Origin: CAVSRC01 sp963750065
GTDB taxonomy: Bacteria > Pseudomonadota > Alphaproteobacteria > Rhizobiales > Kaistiaceae
DNA: 64,000 nucleotides
Assembly (NCBI GenBank): GCA_963750065.1
Contig: CAVVPK010000008.1
Coordinates: 62,001-126,000 of the forward strand
Direction: 5' to 3'
In this document: one piece after another, positions 52,341-62,238 of the stretch
How the letters are laid out: every line of letters begins with the position of its first letter
Position numbering within the stretch: the stretch's first letter is position 1
Program-made: the position numbers and the translations under genes
Notes under the pieces: generated by a model
Told to the model about the DNA's origin: nothing
Seen by the model: only the letters and a program-made list of their open reading frames with translations
Databases searched by the model: none

Positions 52341-52495
52341 GCGGCGAATTGGGCTTTCCGGCGGCAGCCTCGGGGCAACGGCGGCTGAGATACCATAATC
52401 GCCACCGGGGCGCGCAACCCGCAGGCGGCTGTTGACGATCCGACAGCTAGACCGCACTAAGGTCGGTGGCGGGCGAGCGGAGAGCTGAAAAACAC

Positions 52496-53386
52496 GTGTC
52501 CGAAGAACAGGGCAAAGCCCCCCACACCATCTGGCGGCCGTTGGGCGCCCCGGCGCTGATCGGCGATCCGATCGTCCAGTGCCTCATCCTCATCGTGGTG
52601 ACGAGCGCCATATTCCTCGCCTTTCCCGGCATCGACATCTGGTTCTCGAACCTCTTCTACAGGAACGGCTTTATCGCCGGGCAGCTGGAGGCGTTCATCG
52701 CGCTGCGCGATTTCTGGCGCAACATGACGGCGGTGATCGCCATCGTGCTGGTCGCCGTGCTCATCATCAAGCTCATCTGGCCGTATCGCCAGAGCCTGCT
52801 CAGGCCGCGCGACATCGTCTTCATCCTGTCGACGCTGATCGTCGGCCCCGGCATCGTCACCAACCTCATCTTCAAGGACAACTGGGGACGGCCGCGCCCC
52901 TACCAGGTGGTCAATTACGGCGGCAGCGATCCTTTCGTCGGCGTGTGGCAGATCACGCATTACTGCGGCCACAACTGTTCCTTCGTCTCCGGCGAAGGCT
53001 CGTCGTCGATGTGGCTGCTGACGCTGGCCGTGCTTCTGCCGGAGCGCTGGCGGCCGACGGGGATCAAGGTGCTGCTGGCGGCCGGGGCGCTGTTCTCGCT
53101 CAACCGCATTTTGTTTGGCGCGCATTTCCTCTCCGACGTGGTTCTCGCCTGGTGGATCACGCTTTTGGTCATCGCCGTCGCCTACCGGCTGTTCTATGTC
53201 AGCCCGCCGGCGGCGCTCAGCAACGAGCGCATGGAGGCGTGGATGACGGAAGCCGGCATCGGGCTGAGGCAGGGGTTCAAGCCGCTGTGGCAGATGATCG
53301 CCGCGCGTTCGACGAAGCGCCGCGATGGCGCGCCGCCGGATGACGGCAGTCCGCCGGGCACCGATCCCGGCCCGACCAAAGGCTAA
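52496..53386 (+). CDS. PAP2-family phosphatase
   Basis: The 296-residue membrane phosphatase has six hydrophobic segments and the PAP2 motifs: KDNWGRPRP (K-x6-RP), FVSGEGSSS where PSGH is usual, and NRILFGAHFLSDV (R-x5-H-x3-D). The replacement of the motif-2 His by Glu is seen directly. It probably dephosphorylates a lipid phosphate (lipid A or undecaprenyl diphosphate), but the altered motif makes activity uncertain. GTG 52496 is used; an upstream GTG (52466) is possible. Confidence 0.85.
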   Translation: MSEEQGKAPHTIWRPLGAPALIGDPIVQCLILIVVTSAIFLAFPGIDIWFSNLFYRNGFIAGQLEAFIALRDFWRNMTAVIAIVLVAVLIIKLIWPYRQSLLRPRDIVFILSTLIVGPGIVTNLIFKDNWGRPRPYQVVNYGGSDPFVGVWQITHYCGHNCSFVSGEGSSSMWLLTLAVLLPERWRPTGIKVLLAAGALFSLNRILFGAHFLSDVVLAWWITLLVIAVAYRLFYVSPPAALSNERMEAWMTEAGIGLRQGFKPLWQMIAARSTKRRDGAPPDDGSPPGTDPGPTKG

Positions 53387-53883
53387 TCCTCCGGGAACTT
53401 CGCCGGTTCGATGGTGATCGAGCGGACGAAGTCGGCGACCTTCCGTTCGGCGACCCGGTTGCTGAAATCGTATTCGCTCATCGCCAGCATCAGCTTGGCG
53501 CTGCGGCCGATCACATTCCTGAATTCGCTGAGCACGTCGGATTGGGCGACGCCGTCGCCGGACTGCAGCACAAGGCCGATGACCTTGGCGCCGCGTCCGT
53601 ATTGGTGAAGCCAGGTGCGCGCCGGGCCGGCCATGCGGCCGCCCCAGACCGGGCAGACGAGGATCACGCGATCGAAAATCCCCTCGCGATGGGCCATCGG
53701 CTCGATCGCCGGCCGGCGGCGGAAGAGCGAGTCGAGACCGGAGCGGAAGATGCCGCGGAAGGCGAAGTCGCGCGGGTGCCGCTCGACGATCGCCTCGATC
53801 TCGGCTTTGAGGCCGGCGGCCAGCCACTCCGCCACCTGACGGGACTTTCCGGTCAACGAATAATAGACGACCAGCTCCGCCAT
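53383..53883 (-). CDS. Flavodoxin-like protein
   Basis: The 166-residue protein starts MAELVVYYSLTGKSRQVAEWLA, the flavodoxin phosphate-binding loop, followed by VILVCPVWGGRMAGPARTWL for FMN contacts. It is shorter than heme-oxygenase-type flavodoxins. It may be a flavodoxin or a flavodoxin-domain protein of unknown partner. AAGGAG precedes the ATG. Its stop overlaps the PAP2 stop by 4 bp. Confidence 0.85.
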   Translation of the reverse strand: MAELVVYYSLTGKSRQVAEWLAAGLKAEIEAIVERHPRDFAFRGIFRSGLDSLFRRRPAIEPMAHREGIFDRVILVCPVWGGRMAGPARTWLHQYGRGAKVIGLVLQSGDGVAQSDVLSEFRNVIGRSAKLMLAMSEYDFSNRVAERKVADFVRSITIEPAKFPED

Positions 53884-54044
53884 CGCGGATCTCCTTCCCA
53901 CCAACCCTCGTCAAGACTGCCGAGTCCGTCACATTCTGCCTTTGCGATGGATCAAACGGGATGACGCGCCGCCTTGCCGCCTTGCCGGCTGCCGCCTATA
54001 AGCCCGCGAACGCTGGTTTTTCAGTCCGTGGCGGAGCCCGGGAA

Positions 54045-55259
<1,215 letters not shown>

Positions 55260-55332
55260 CGGTGGCGCCTCGGCGTCCTATATCCCCGTCAGGAAGTTCA
55301 CCGGCGGGGAGATGCCGGCAGAGAGGCACGCC

Positions 55333-56460
55333 ATGTCCTGGTCGATCACCATTGCAAAGATTGCGGGCAGCGAGATCCGCATCCACCTGACCTTCCTGAT
55401 CCTGCTGGCGTGGATCGGCTTCGCCGAATATCTGAACGGCGGCGCCGCGGCGGCCGTGGACGGCGTCATCTTCATCATCGCCATCTTCGCCTGCGTCCTG
55501 CTGCACGAGCTCGGCCATGCGATTGCCGCGCGGCGCTACGGGATCACGACGCCGGACATCACGCTTCTGCCGATCGGCGGGCTGGCGCGCCTGTCGCGCA
55601 TCCCCGAAAAGCCGGCCGAGGAGATCGTCATCGCCATTGCCGGGCCGCTGGTGAATGTCGCCATCGCTGCGATCCTGATCGTGCTCGGCGCGCGCTTCGA
55701 CCTGTCGACGATCGCCGATCTGCAGAAGTCGGCGCCGGGCTTTCTGACGCGGCTGGCGGCGGTCAATGTCTGGCTGGTGCTTTTCAACCTGATCCCCGCC
55801 TTCCCGATGGACGGCGGGCGCGTGCTCAGGGCGCTGCTCGCCTTCCGCATGGGCCGCCGGCAGGCGACTGCCCTTGCCGCGCGCATCGGCCAGGGACTGG
55901 CCTTCGCCTTCGGCTTCTGGGGCCTGATGAGCGGCAACGTCCTGCTCATGTTCATCGCCATCTTCGTCTATCTGGCGGCGGCCGGCGAGGCGGGCGATGT
56001 CGACATGCGCGAGGCGGCGCGGCGGGTGACGGTCGATCGCGCCATGGTGCGTGTGTTCCAGTCGCTGGGCACCAATGCGAGCGTCGACGATGCGGCGGAA
56101 GCGCTTCTCAGCACCACCCAGCACGAATTTCCGGTTGTCGACGGCGGTGGCCATCTGCGCGGCTTCCTCAGCCGCAACGCGATGATCTCGGCGCTCAAGG
56201 CAAGCGGCCCGCATACGCCGGTGATCGACGTGATGACCCGTGACGTGCCGACAATGAAAGCGCACCAGCCGCTCGAAACGGCCATCCGCCTGATGCAGGA
56301 GAAGCGTGCATCCGAGGTGGCGGTCACCGACGAGGACGACAGGTTCGTCGGCTATGTCAGCCGCGAGAACCTGGCCGAGTTCATGATGGTCGAGAATGCC
56401 GAGCCGCATGACGATGCGGCCGGGCCGTCGGGTCCCTGGCAGAAGCGGCCGGCGGCCTGA
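55333..56460 (+). CDS. Site-2 protease (M50) with C-terminal CBS pair
   Basis: The 375-residue polytopic membrane metalloprotease has the zinc motif LLHELGHAIAARR and the second catalytic motif LFNLIPAFPMDGGRVLRAL. Two CBS motifs follow in the C-terminal third (FPVVDGGGHLRGFLSRN, ASEVAVTDEDDRFVGYVS), which may sense adenine nucleotides. M50B proteases cut transmembrane substrates; here the target is unknown. ATG 55333 is chosen with AGAGG about six bases upstream. It converges on the cyclase gene with no gap. Confidence 0.9.
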   Translation: MSWSITIAKIAGSEIRIHLTFLILLAWIGFAEYLNGGAAAAVDGVIFIIAIFACVLLHELGHAIAARRYGITTPDITLLPIGGLARLSRIPEKPAEEIVIAIAGPLVNVAIAAILIVLGARFDLSTIADLQKSAPGFLTRLAAVNVWLVLFNLIPAFPMDGGRVLRALLAFRMGRRQATALAARIGQGLAFAFGFWGLMSGNVLLMFIAIFVYLAAAGEAGDVDMREAARRVTVDRAMVRVFQSLGTNASVDDAAEALLSTTQHEFPVVDGGGHLRGFLSRNAMISALKASGPHTPVIDVMTRDVPTMKAHQPLETAIRLMQEKRASEVAVTDEDDRFVGYVSRENLAEFMMVENAEPHDDAAGPSGPWQKRPAA

Positions 56461-58278
56461 TCAGGCTGTGCCGGGCTCGCTTTCGGGCAGCCCGGCCTGG
56501 CGCAAGCCGTCGAGATAACGGGAAAGCAGCCCCGGCTCCATGAAGCGGAGCGCATCGGCGACCGCGCTCACCGTGACATGGGCATAGGTTTCGCGCAGCT
56601 TTGCTGCCGCCTCCCGCGCCTCGTCCGTCTTTCCGGCGGCGCCCAGAAATGCCGCCAGATCGCGATAGGCCCAGGTCATGCCGACCTTCTCGCGCATGGC
56701 CCGCCGGGTCCACTCGGTCGCCGCCTCGGGGCGGCCGAGGGCGAAGTGGGCGAGGCCGATGCCAATATGGCAATTGAAGCTGAAGGGGTCGAGCGGGCTC
56801 AGGCGGATGGCGCGCTCGAAACAGGCGATGCCTTCCTCCGCCTGACCGCGATAGACGCAGAGGAAGCCGCGCCGCGCCCAGCCCCAGGCCTGGTTGGGAT
56901 CGAGCGTCAGGGCGCGGTCGATGAAGACCTGGGCACGCTCGAGATCGCCGAAGAGAAGCATGGTCGCCGTCGACAGGGCGCAGAGAGCCGTGGGATCGTC
57001 GCTGACGGAATCGGCGGCACGCTCGATCAGCCGGTGGCCTTCGGCGCGCATGCGGGCGATGTCGTCCGTCCAGTTGTAGACGACCTGCTGCGCCCGCGCC
57101 CAGGCAGCGAAGGCTGCGGCGCGCCCGTAGTCGGGGTCGATGCGGCGGGCCTCGTCGAGCAGGCGGATCGCTTCGCCGTTGGCCTCGGCGCGATGGGCCC
57201 ACAGGAACGGCAGGGCGCGCAGCACCAGATCGTAGGCGGCGAGGCTGTCGGGGCGCTTGCGCCGCGCTTGCTCGATCTCGGCGGCGCGGATGGAGGGGTG
57301 GAGCGCACCGGCGACCTTCTCGGCGATCGCATCCTCGAATTCGAAGATGTTGTCGACGACGCCGTCATAGGAATCGGCCCACAGATGGGTGCCGCTGTCG
57401 GCGTCGATGAGCTGGGCGGTGACGCGCACGCGGTCGCCGGCCTTGCGCAGGCTGCCCTCCAGCACGTAGCGCACGCCAAGCCGCTCAGAAGCGTCGCGGA
57501 TGTCTTTGGTCTTGCCGGCATAGGCATAGGCGGAGTTGCGGGCAATTACCGTGAAGTCGCGGATGCGCGACAGCGTCGCCGTGATTTCCTCGACCAGCCC
57601 GTCGGCGATCGAGTCGGCGGCGGGGTCGCCCGACATGTTGTCGAAGGGCAGCACCACGATCGAGGGCTGGCTGGAGGGCGGCGGGGCGGCAACCGGGAAC
57701 GGCTTTTCGTAGTCGGGAATCTGATAGCCGTGGCGACCGGTCGGGGCGCCGGGGCCGTCAGGGGTCCACACCCAGATCTCCATCGGCTCTTCGATGCCCT
57801 TGAGGGTCACGCGCTCGATATGGGTGAAGGTCTGAGCCAGATTCCTGGCGAGCTGCCAGCGGACCGAATGGGTGATGGCGATGCCGCCCGGCGGCGCGGC
57901 CTGCTGCAGGCGCACGGCGAAGCCGACGGCGGCGCCGAAACGGTCGTTGCCCTGAACGAAGACGTCGGCGAGCGCGATGCCGAGACGCACGTGGACCGCC
58001 TCGCCTTCGCCGCGGCCGGCATTGTGCTGAGCCATCGCCTTCTGGAAGGCGATCGCCCAGCGCACGCTGTCCTCGACATTGGGAAATTCGACCAGGCCGC
58101 CGTCGCCCATGGTCTTGAACAGGTTGCCGCCGTAGGTGGCCAGCGTCGGCCTGAGGATCCGCATGCGGATCCGGGCGAGCTCGGTCAGCGTGCCGCGCTC
58201 GTCCGCCTCGACCAGCCGGGTGTAGCCGGCAACGTCCAGCGAGGTCAGGACCGTCAGTCTTCGTGGCGGCGGACGCAT
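56461..58278 (-). CDS. Class III cyclase-like domain fused to TolB-like and TPR segments
   Basis: The 605-residue protein opens with a class III adenylate/guanylate cyclase domain (about 9-140): the metal aspartates D15 in LTSLDVAGYTRL and D59 in FKTMGDGGLVEF are present, but the usual V-N-x-A-x-R is VGFAVR, so the Asn expected at 119 is Gly. A TolB-like segment (SIVVLPFDNMSGDP, from about 205) and roughly seven TPRs follow. Related proteins are abundant in rhizobia. There is no transmembrane helix. Loss of the Asn suggests weakened or regulatory-only cyclase activity; this is inference. Confidence 0.85.
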   Translation of the reverse strand: MRPPPRRLTVLTSLDVAGYTRLVEADERGTLTELARIRMRILRPTLATYGGNLFKTMGDGGLVEFPNVEDSVRWAIAFQKAMAQHNAGRGEGEAVHVRLGIALADVFVQGNDRFGAAVGFAVRLQQAAPPGGIAITHSVRWQLARNLAQTFTHIERVTLKGIEEPMEIWVWTPDGPGAPTGRHGYQIPDYEKPFPVAAPPPSSQPSIVVLPFDNMSGDPAADSIADGLVEEITATLSRIRDFTVIARNSAYAYAGKTKDIRDASERLGVRYVLEGSLRKAGDRVRVTAQLIDADSGTHLWADSYDGVVDNIFEFEDAIAEKVAGALHPSIRAAEIEQARRKRPDSLAAYDLVLRALPFLWAHRAEANGEAIRLLDEARRIDPDYGRAAAFAAWARAQQVVYNWTDDIARMRAEGHRLIERAADSVSDDPTALCALSTATMLLFGDLERAQVFIDRALTLDPNQAWGWARRGFLCVYRGQAEEGIACFERAIRLSPLDPFSFNCHIGIGLAHFALGRPEAATEWTRRAMREKVGMTWAYRDLAAFLGAAGKTDEAREAAAKLRETYAHVTVSAVADALRFMEPGLLSRYLDGLRQAGLPESEPGTA

Positions 58279-58476
58279 GCGATCAGTCCCGACGGGGGTG
58301 CGACAATTTGGTCTTCTAGGCTGCCGCGGCCAATTAAGCACCAGTTTTTGTCGGTTCCGGCGGCCGGTTTGCGTTTGCCGCCACCATCACTATATTGCGC
58401 CGCAACACGGGCACGGCACGGCCGGCAGCCTGTCCCTCGGGCGCGGCGGCCGGCCGGCGCCCTTTTTTGGTGAACC

Positions 58477-60297
58477 ATGTCCCTCCGCAATATTGCCATT
58501 ATCGCCCATGTCGACCACGGCAAGACGACGCTTGTCGACCGCCTGCTGCAGCAGTCCGGCGCCTTCCGCGAGAACCAGCGCGTGGCCGAAAGGGTGATGG
58601 ATTCCAGCGACCTGGAACGCGAACGCGGCATCACGATCCTGGCCAAGGCGACCTCGGTGCTCTGGCACGGCACCCGCATCAACATCGTCGATACCCCCGG
58701 CCACGCCGATTTCGGCGGCGAGGTGGAGCGCATCCTGTCGATGGTGGACGGCGCCATCGTGCTGGTTGACGCGGCGGAAGGGCCGCTGCCGCAGACCAAG
58801 TTCGTGGTCGGCAAGGCGCTCAAGATCGGCCTCAAGCCCATCGTGTGCATCAACAAGGTGGACCGGCCGGACGCGCGATCGGAGCAGGTGGTCAACGAAG
58901 TGTTCGATCTGTTCGCGGCGCTCGACGCCAGCGAGGAGCAGCTCGACTTCCCGATCATCTATGGCTCGGCCAAGTTTGGCTGGATGGGGCCCTCGCCCGA
59001 GGGGCCGGTGGACGAGGGCATGACGCCGCTGTTTGATCTGATCCTTCGCCACGTGCCGGAGCCGAAGATCGAGGCCGGCGCCTTCCGCATGCTGGGCACG
59101 CTGATCGAGGCCAATCCCTATCTCGGTCGCCTGATCACCGGCCGCGTCTTCGCCGGCTCGATCGCCCCCAATCAGCCGGTCAAGGTGCTCGATCATACGG
59201 GCAAGCTGGTCGAGACCGGGCGCGTGTCCAAGATCCTCGCCTTCCGCGGTATCGAACGAACGCCCATCGACGTGGCCGAGGCGGGCGATATCGTCGCCGT
59301 CGCCGGCCTGCCCACCTTCAACGTCGCCGATACGCTGTGCGCGCCGGAAGTGACCGATCCGCTGCACGCCCAGCCGATCGACCCGCCGACCCTGTCGATG
59401 ACCTTCCTGGTCAACGATTCACCGCTGGCCGGCACGGAAGGCGACAAGGTGCAGAGCCGCGTCATCCGCGAGCGGCTGTTCAAGGAGGCCGAAGGCAATG
59501 TGGCGCTGCGCGTCGCGGCGGCGCCCAATTCCGACGCTTATGTGGTCTCCGGCCGCGGTGAACTGCAGCTCGCCATCCTCATCGAGACCATGCGGCGTGA
59601 GGGCTTCGAGCTCAGCGTGTCGCGGCCCAAGGTGGTCTTCCAGACCGACCCGGTGACCGGCAAGCTGAAGGAGCCGATCGAGGAGGTGGTGATCGACGTC
59701 GACGAGGAGCATTCCGGCATCGTCATCGACAAGATGAGCCAGCGCAAGGCGGAGATGGTCGAGATGAAGCCGTCGGGCGGCGGGCGCCTGCGCCTGGTCT
59801 TCGACGCGCCGACGCGCGGGCTGATCGGCTATCAGGGCGAGCTTCTGACCGACACCCGCGGCACGGCGGTGATGAACCGCGTGTTCCATGCCTATGCCGA
59901 TTACAAGGGCGACATCCCCGGCCGGCGCAACGGCGTGCTGCTCTCCAATGAGGCGGGCGAGGCGGTGGCCTATGCTATGTGGAAGCTGGAGGATCGCGGG
60001 CCGATGATGATCGAGCCCGGCGCCAAGGTCTATCGCGGCATGGTCGTCGGCGAGCATACGCGCGGCAACGACCTCGAGATCAACGTCATCAAGGGCAAGC
60101 AGCTGACCAATATCCGCGCCTCCGGCAAGGACGAGGCGGTGAAGCTGACGACGCCGATCAGGATGACGCTGGAGAAGGCGCTGGCCTATATCGACGAGGA
60201 CGAACTCGTCGAGGTGACGCCCAAGGCGATCCGCCTGCGCAAGCGCCTGCTCGACCCCAACGACCGCAAGCGGGCCTATCGCGCCGGGGCTGCCTGA
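58477..60297 (+). CDS. typA: Translational GTPase TypA/BipA
   Basis: The 606-residue ribosome-binding GTPase has G1 AHVDHGKTTLVDRLL, switch ERGITILAK, G3 DTPGHADFGGEVERIL, G4 NKVDRPDAR, and the BipA-specific C-terminal GIVIDKMSQRKAEMVEM and GAKVYRGMVVGEHTRGNDLEINVIKGKQLTNIR. It assists 50S assembly and stress-related translation. It is divergent from the cyclase gene across 198 bp. Confidence 0.97.
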   Translation: MSLRNIAIIAHVDHGKTTLVDRLLQQSGAFRENQRVAERVMDSSDLERERGITILAKATSVLWHGTRINIVDTPGHADFGGEVERILSMVDGAIVLVDAAEGPLPQTKFVVGKALKIGLKPIVCINKVDRPDARSEQVVNEVFDLFAALDASEEQLDFPIIYGSAKFGWMGPSPEGPVDEGMTPLFDLILRHVPEPKIEAGAFRMLGTLIEANPYLGRLITGRVFAGSIAPNQPVKVLDHTGKLVETGRVSKILAFRGIERTPIDVAEAGDIVAVAGLPTFNVADTLCAPEVTDPLHAQPIDPPTLSMTFLVNDSPLAGTEGDKVQSRVIRERLFKEAEGNVALRVAAAPNSDAYVVSGRGELQLAILIETMRREGFELSVSRPKVVFQTDPVTGKLKEPIEEVVIDVDEEHSGIVIDKMSQRKAEMVEMKPSGGGRLRLVFDAPTRGLIGYQGELLTDTRGTAVMNRVFHAYADYKGDIPGRRNGVLLSNEAGEAVAYAMWKLEDRGPMMIEPGAKVYRGMVVGEHTRGNDLEINVIKGKQLTNIRASGKDEAVKLTTPIRMTLEKALAYIDEDELVEVTPKAIRLRKRLLDPNDRKRAYRAGAA

Positions 60298-60428
60298 CAC
60301 AAACAGAAATGGTGCAACGGCGGCCGCCGCCCAGTCAAGCAGCAGTGCTGCAACACCGCCCGAAAAATCCTCTTGCCTGACGCCTGAATGGTCTTTGCAG
60401 CGTCGGCGGCGGTGATAAGCTTCTCGGC

Positions 60429-60953
60429 ATGAGCACGCTCGTCATAGGGGTCAGACGCGCTGAAGTCCGCGATGCGGAAGGCATCACGGAGGTGCATGAC
60501 GCCGCCTGGCGCAATGCCTATGACGGCATGATCCCGGCGAAGGAACTGAACCGGATCGTCGCCCGCCGTGGTCCGCAGTGGTGGGACAGGGCCATTCGCC
60601 GGGGAACGGCGATCCTGGTGCTGGAGGTCGGTGGCGCGGTGTGCGGCTACGCCACCTTCGGGCCGAACCGGGCGCGCAATCTGGTCCAGAAGGGCGAGAT
60701 CTACGAGATCTACATCAAGCCGGAATATCAGGGCATCGGCCTGGGCACGCGCCTGTTCCTGGCGGCGCGGCGCGAGCTTGCCCGCTTCGGCTTCGATACG
60801 GTCGTGGTGTGGGCGCTGGCCGACAACGACAATGCCTGCAGCTTCTACCGCAATGCCGGAGGACGCAGGGTGGCGCGCGCCAATGAGCGCTTCGGCGAGG
60901 TGGCGCTGACCAAGGTCGCCTTCGCCTGGGGCCGCGGCGCCGGCGGCGGCTAG
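60429..60953 (+). CDS. GNAT-family N-acetyltransferase
   Basis: The 174-residue GNAT protein has VGGAVCGYATFG, IYEIYIKPEYQGIGLGTRLFLAARREL for acetyl-CoA binding and WALADNDNACSFYRNAGGRRVARA, followed by a Gly-rich end. RimI-like; the substrate is unknown. It is separated from typA by 131 bp without a visible promoter. Confidence 0.88.
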   Translation: MSTLVIGVRRAEVRDAEGITEVHDAAWRNAYDGMIPAKELNRIVARRGPQWWDRAIRRGTAILVLEVGGAVCGYATFGPNRARNLVQKGEIYEIYIKPEYQGIGLGTRLFLAARRELARFGFDTVVVWALADNDNACSFYRNAGGRRVARANERFGEVALTKVAFAWGRGAGGG

Positions 60954-60972
60954 GTGGCCAGCGGCGGCTAGA

Positions 60973-61287
60973 TCACTTTTCCGCAGACCACGATTCGACG
61001 ATTTTCGCGAGATCGGCCGGTTCGCCGACGATGCGCAACTGCTTGATACGCGCGCTCGCCCCGCTGACCAGTGTGATAGCGGATTTCGGCCGGCGGAAGA
61101 GCTTGGCGAGAAGCGCGATCAGCGCCTTGTTGGCGGCGCCGTCCTCGGGCACGGCGCGCACGCGCGCCAGGGCCACCACTTGTCCGTCGGCGAGAACGCC
61201 GATGCCGCCGATGGCGTCTCGGTCGGCGCGCGGTGTCAGCCTGACGGTGAGGACGATCGCTGCCGGCTCGGCGCGGTAGCAGGCCAT
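60973..61287 (-). CDS. DUF167 (YggU-like) protein
   Basis: The 104-residue protein has the DUF167 core LTVRLTPRADRDAIGGIG, RVRAVPEDGAANKALIALLAKLF and ITLVSGASARIKQLRIVG. The function is unknown. It overlaps nothing and follows the YggT gene on the same strand by 7 bp; yggT-yggU pairing is widespread in proteobacteria. Confidence 0.92.
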   Translation of the reverse strand: MACYRAEPAAIVLTVRLTPRADRDAIGGIGVLADGQVVALARVRAVPEDGAANKALIALLAKLFRRPKSAITLVSGASARIKQLRIVGEPADLAKIVESWSAEK

Positions 61288-61294
61288 GTCAGCG

Positions 61295-61585
61295 TCAGAG
61301 CGGGAGCCCGTACTGGTAACGAGCGATCAGGTTCATCAGGAAAATGAGAACCAAGATCACCACCACCGGCGACAGGTCCAGTCCGCCCATGTTCGGCAGG
61401 ATGTTGCGGATCGGACGCAGGACCGGCTCGGTCAGCCGCCACAGGACATCGGCGATCATGGCGACGAACTGGTTGCGGGTGTTGACCACGTTGAAGGCGA
61501 TCAGCCACGACAGCACAGCCGCGCCGATCAGGATGTAGATATACAAGCGGGCAACAAGCAGGACGATCGCAAGCAGGGAATTCAT
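61295..61585 (-). CDS. YggT family membrane protein
   Basis: The 96-residue protein has two or three hydrophobic helices: LLAIVLLVARLYIYILIGAAVLSWLIAFNVV and PVVVILVLIFLMNLI, around the conserved RLTEPVLRPIRNILPNMGGLDLSP. YggT proteins are implicated in osmotic tolerance and membrane protein assembly in some bacteria. It is upstream of DUF167 in an operon. Confidence 0.92.
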   Translation of the reverse strand: MNSLLAIVLLVARLYIYILIGAAVLSWLIAFNVVNTRNQFVAMIADVLWRLTEPVLRPIRNILPNMGGLDLSPVVVILVLIFLMNLIARYQYGLPL

Positions 61586-61794
61586 GGGGCACCCGCATCT
61601 CGTGGCCGCCGCAGGCGGACTTGGGGCCCCGGCGCGAAAGACGCCCTGATTTAAGGCGGGACCCGAGCCGCCGCAACCCCGGCCTTCCTTGCGGATTTTC
61701 AGGCCGTCGCGACATTCTTGACAGGCGGAAGCGCGAAACCCTAAATGGCGCCGGCCCGGCGAGCGTCAATTCCAGCCGTGCGGGCAGAAGCGAT

Positions 61795-61870
<76 letters not shown>

Positions 61871-62238
61871 AGCCTTCGTTCCACTGGACCGCGTTAGCCT
61901 TCGCCGCTTCGCAATCGGCAAGCTTGGGACGCTCTGCTTGCTTGACAAAGCACGTAGTTGCATCCCGGACCGCTTCCTGCATCGGGTCCTCAGTCAAGCC
62001 GTCAAAGTTGAGGTTGCCTATGACAGTGCGGATGACAACGCCCGATGCATGAACTTGTGGAGGGTGTCGCACACGTCCCTGTGGTTCCGCCCCAAGTTTT
62101 CCCCGCCCACAGCGCGCAAGTGGGGGCAAAGGACGGTTGCCGAAAGAAAGAAACCGGACGCGAGCGCGCCCGGTTTCGGTGTCGGATCAAACGGTCCAAT
62201 CAGCGGCTTCCTGTGGTCGGAAACCGGGTACGCCCACG
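61871..62238. other. Region right of tRNA-Ala without a convincing gene
   Basis: These 368 bases between tRNA-Ala and the outer-membrane protein gene look AT-richer than the core. A minus-strand open frame runs from about 62129 into the antisense of the tRNA; its part near the tRNA reads EPRGIEPLTSALRTRR, the well-known antisense-tRNA artefact. The remainder might be a truncated gene remnant. A terminator for the gene at 62239 sits at 62140-62177. Confidence 0.45.
62140..62177 (-). terminator. Terminator of the outer-membrane protein gene
   Basis: On the minus strand GAAACCGG pairs with CCGGTTTC (8 bp) around a 12-base GC loop and is followed by TTTCTTTCGG. It lies 62 bp after the stop codon at 62239. 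Confidence 0.65.

Noticed and set aside
56578..58473. Long frame antisense to the cyclase-TPR gene
   Set aside because: No domain, composition of an antisense artefact; the minus-strand gene has clear cyclase and TPR motifs.
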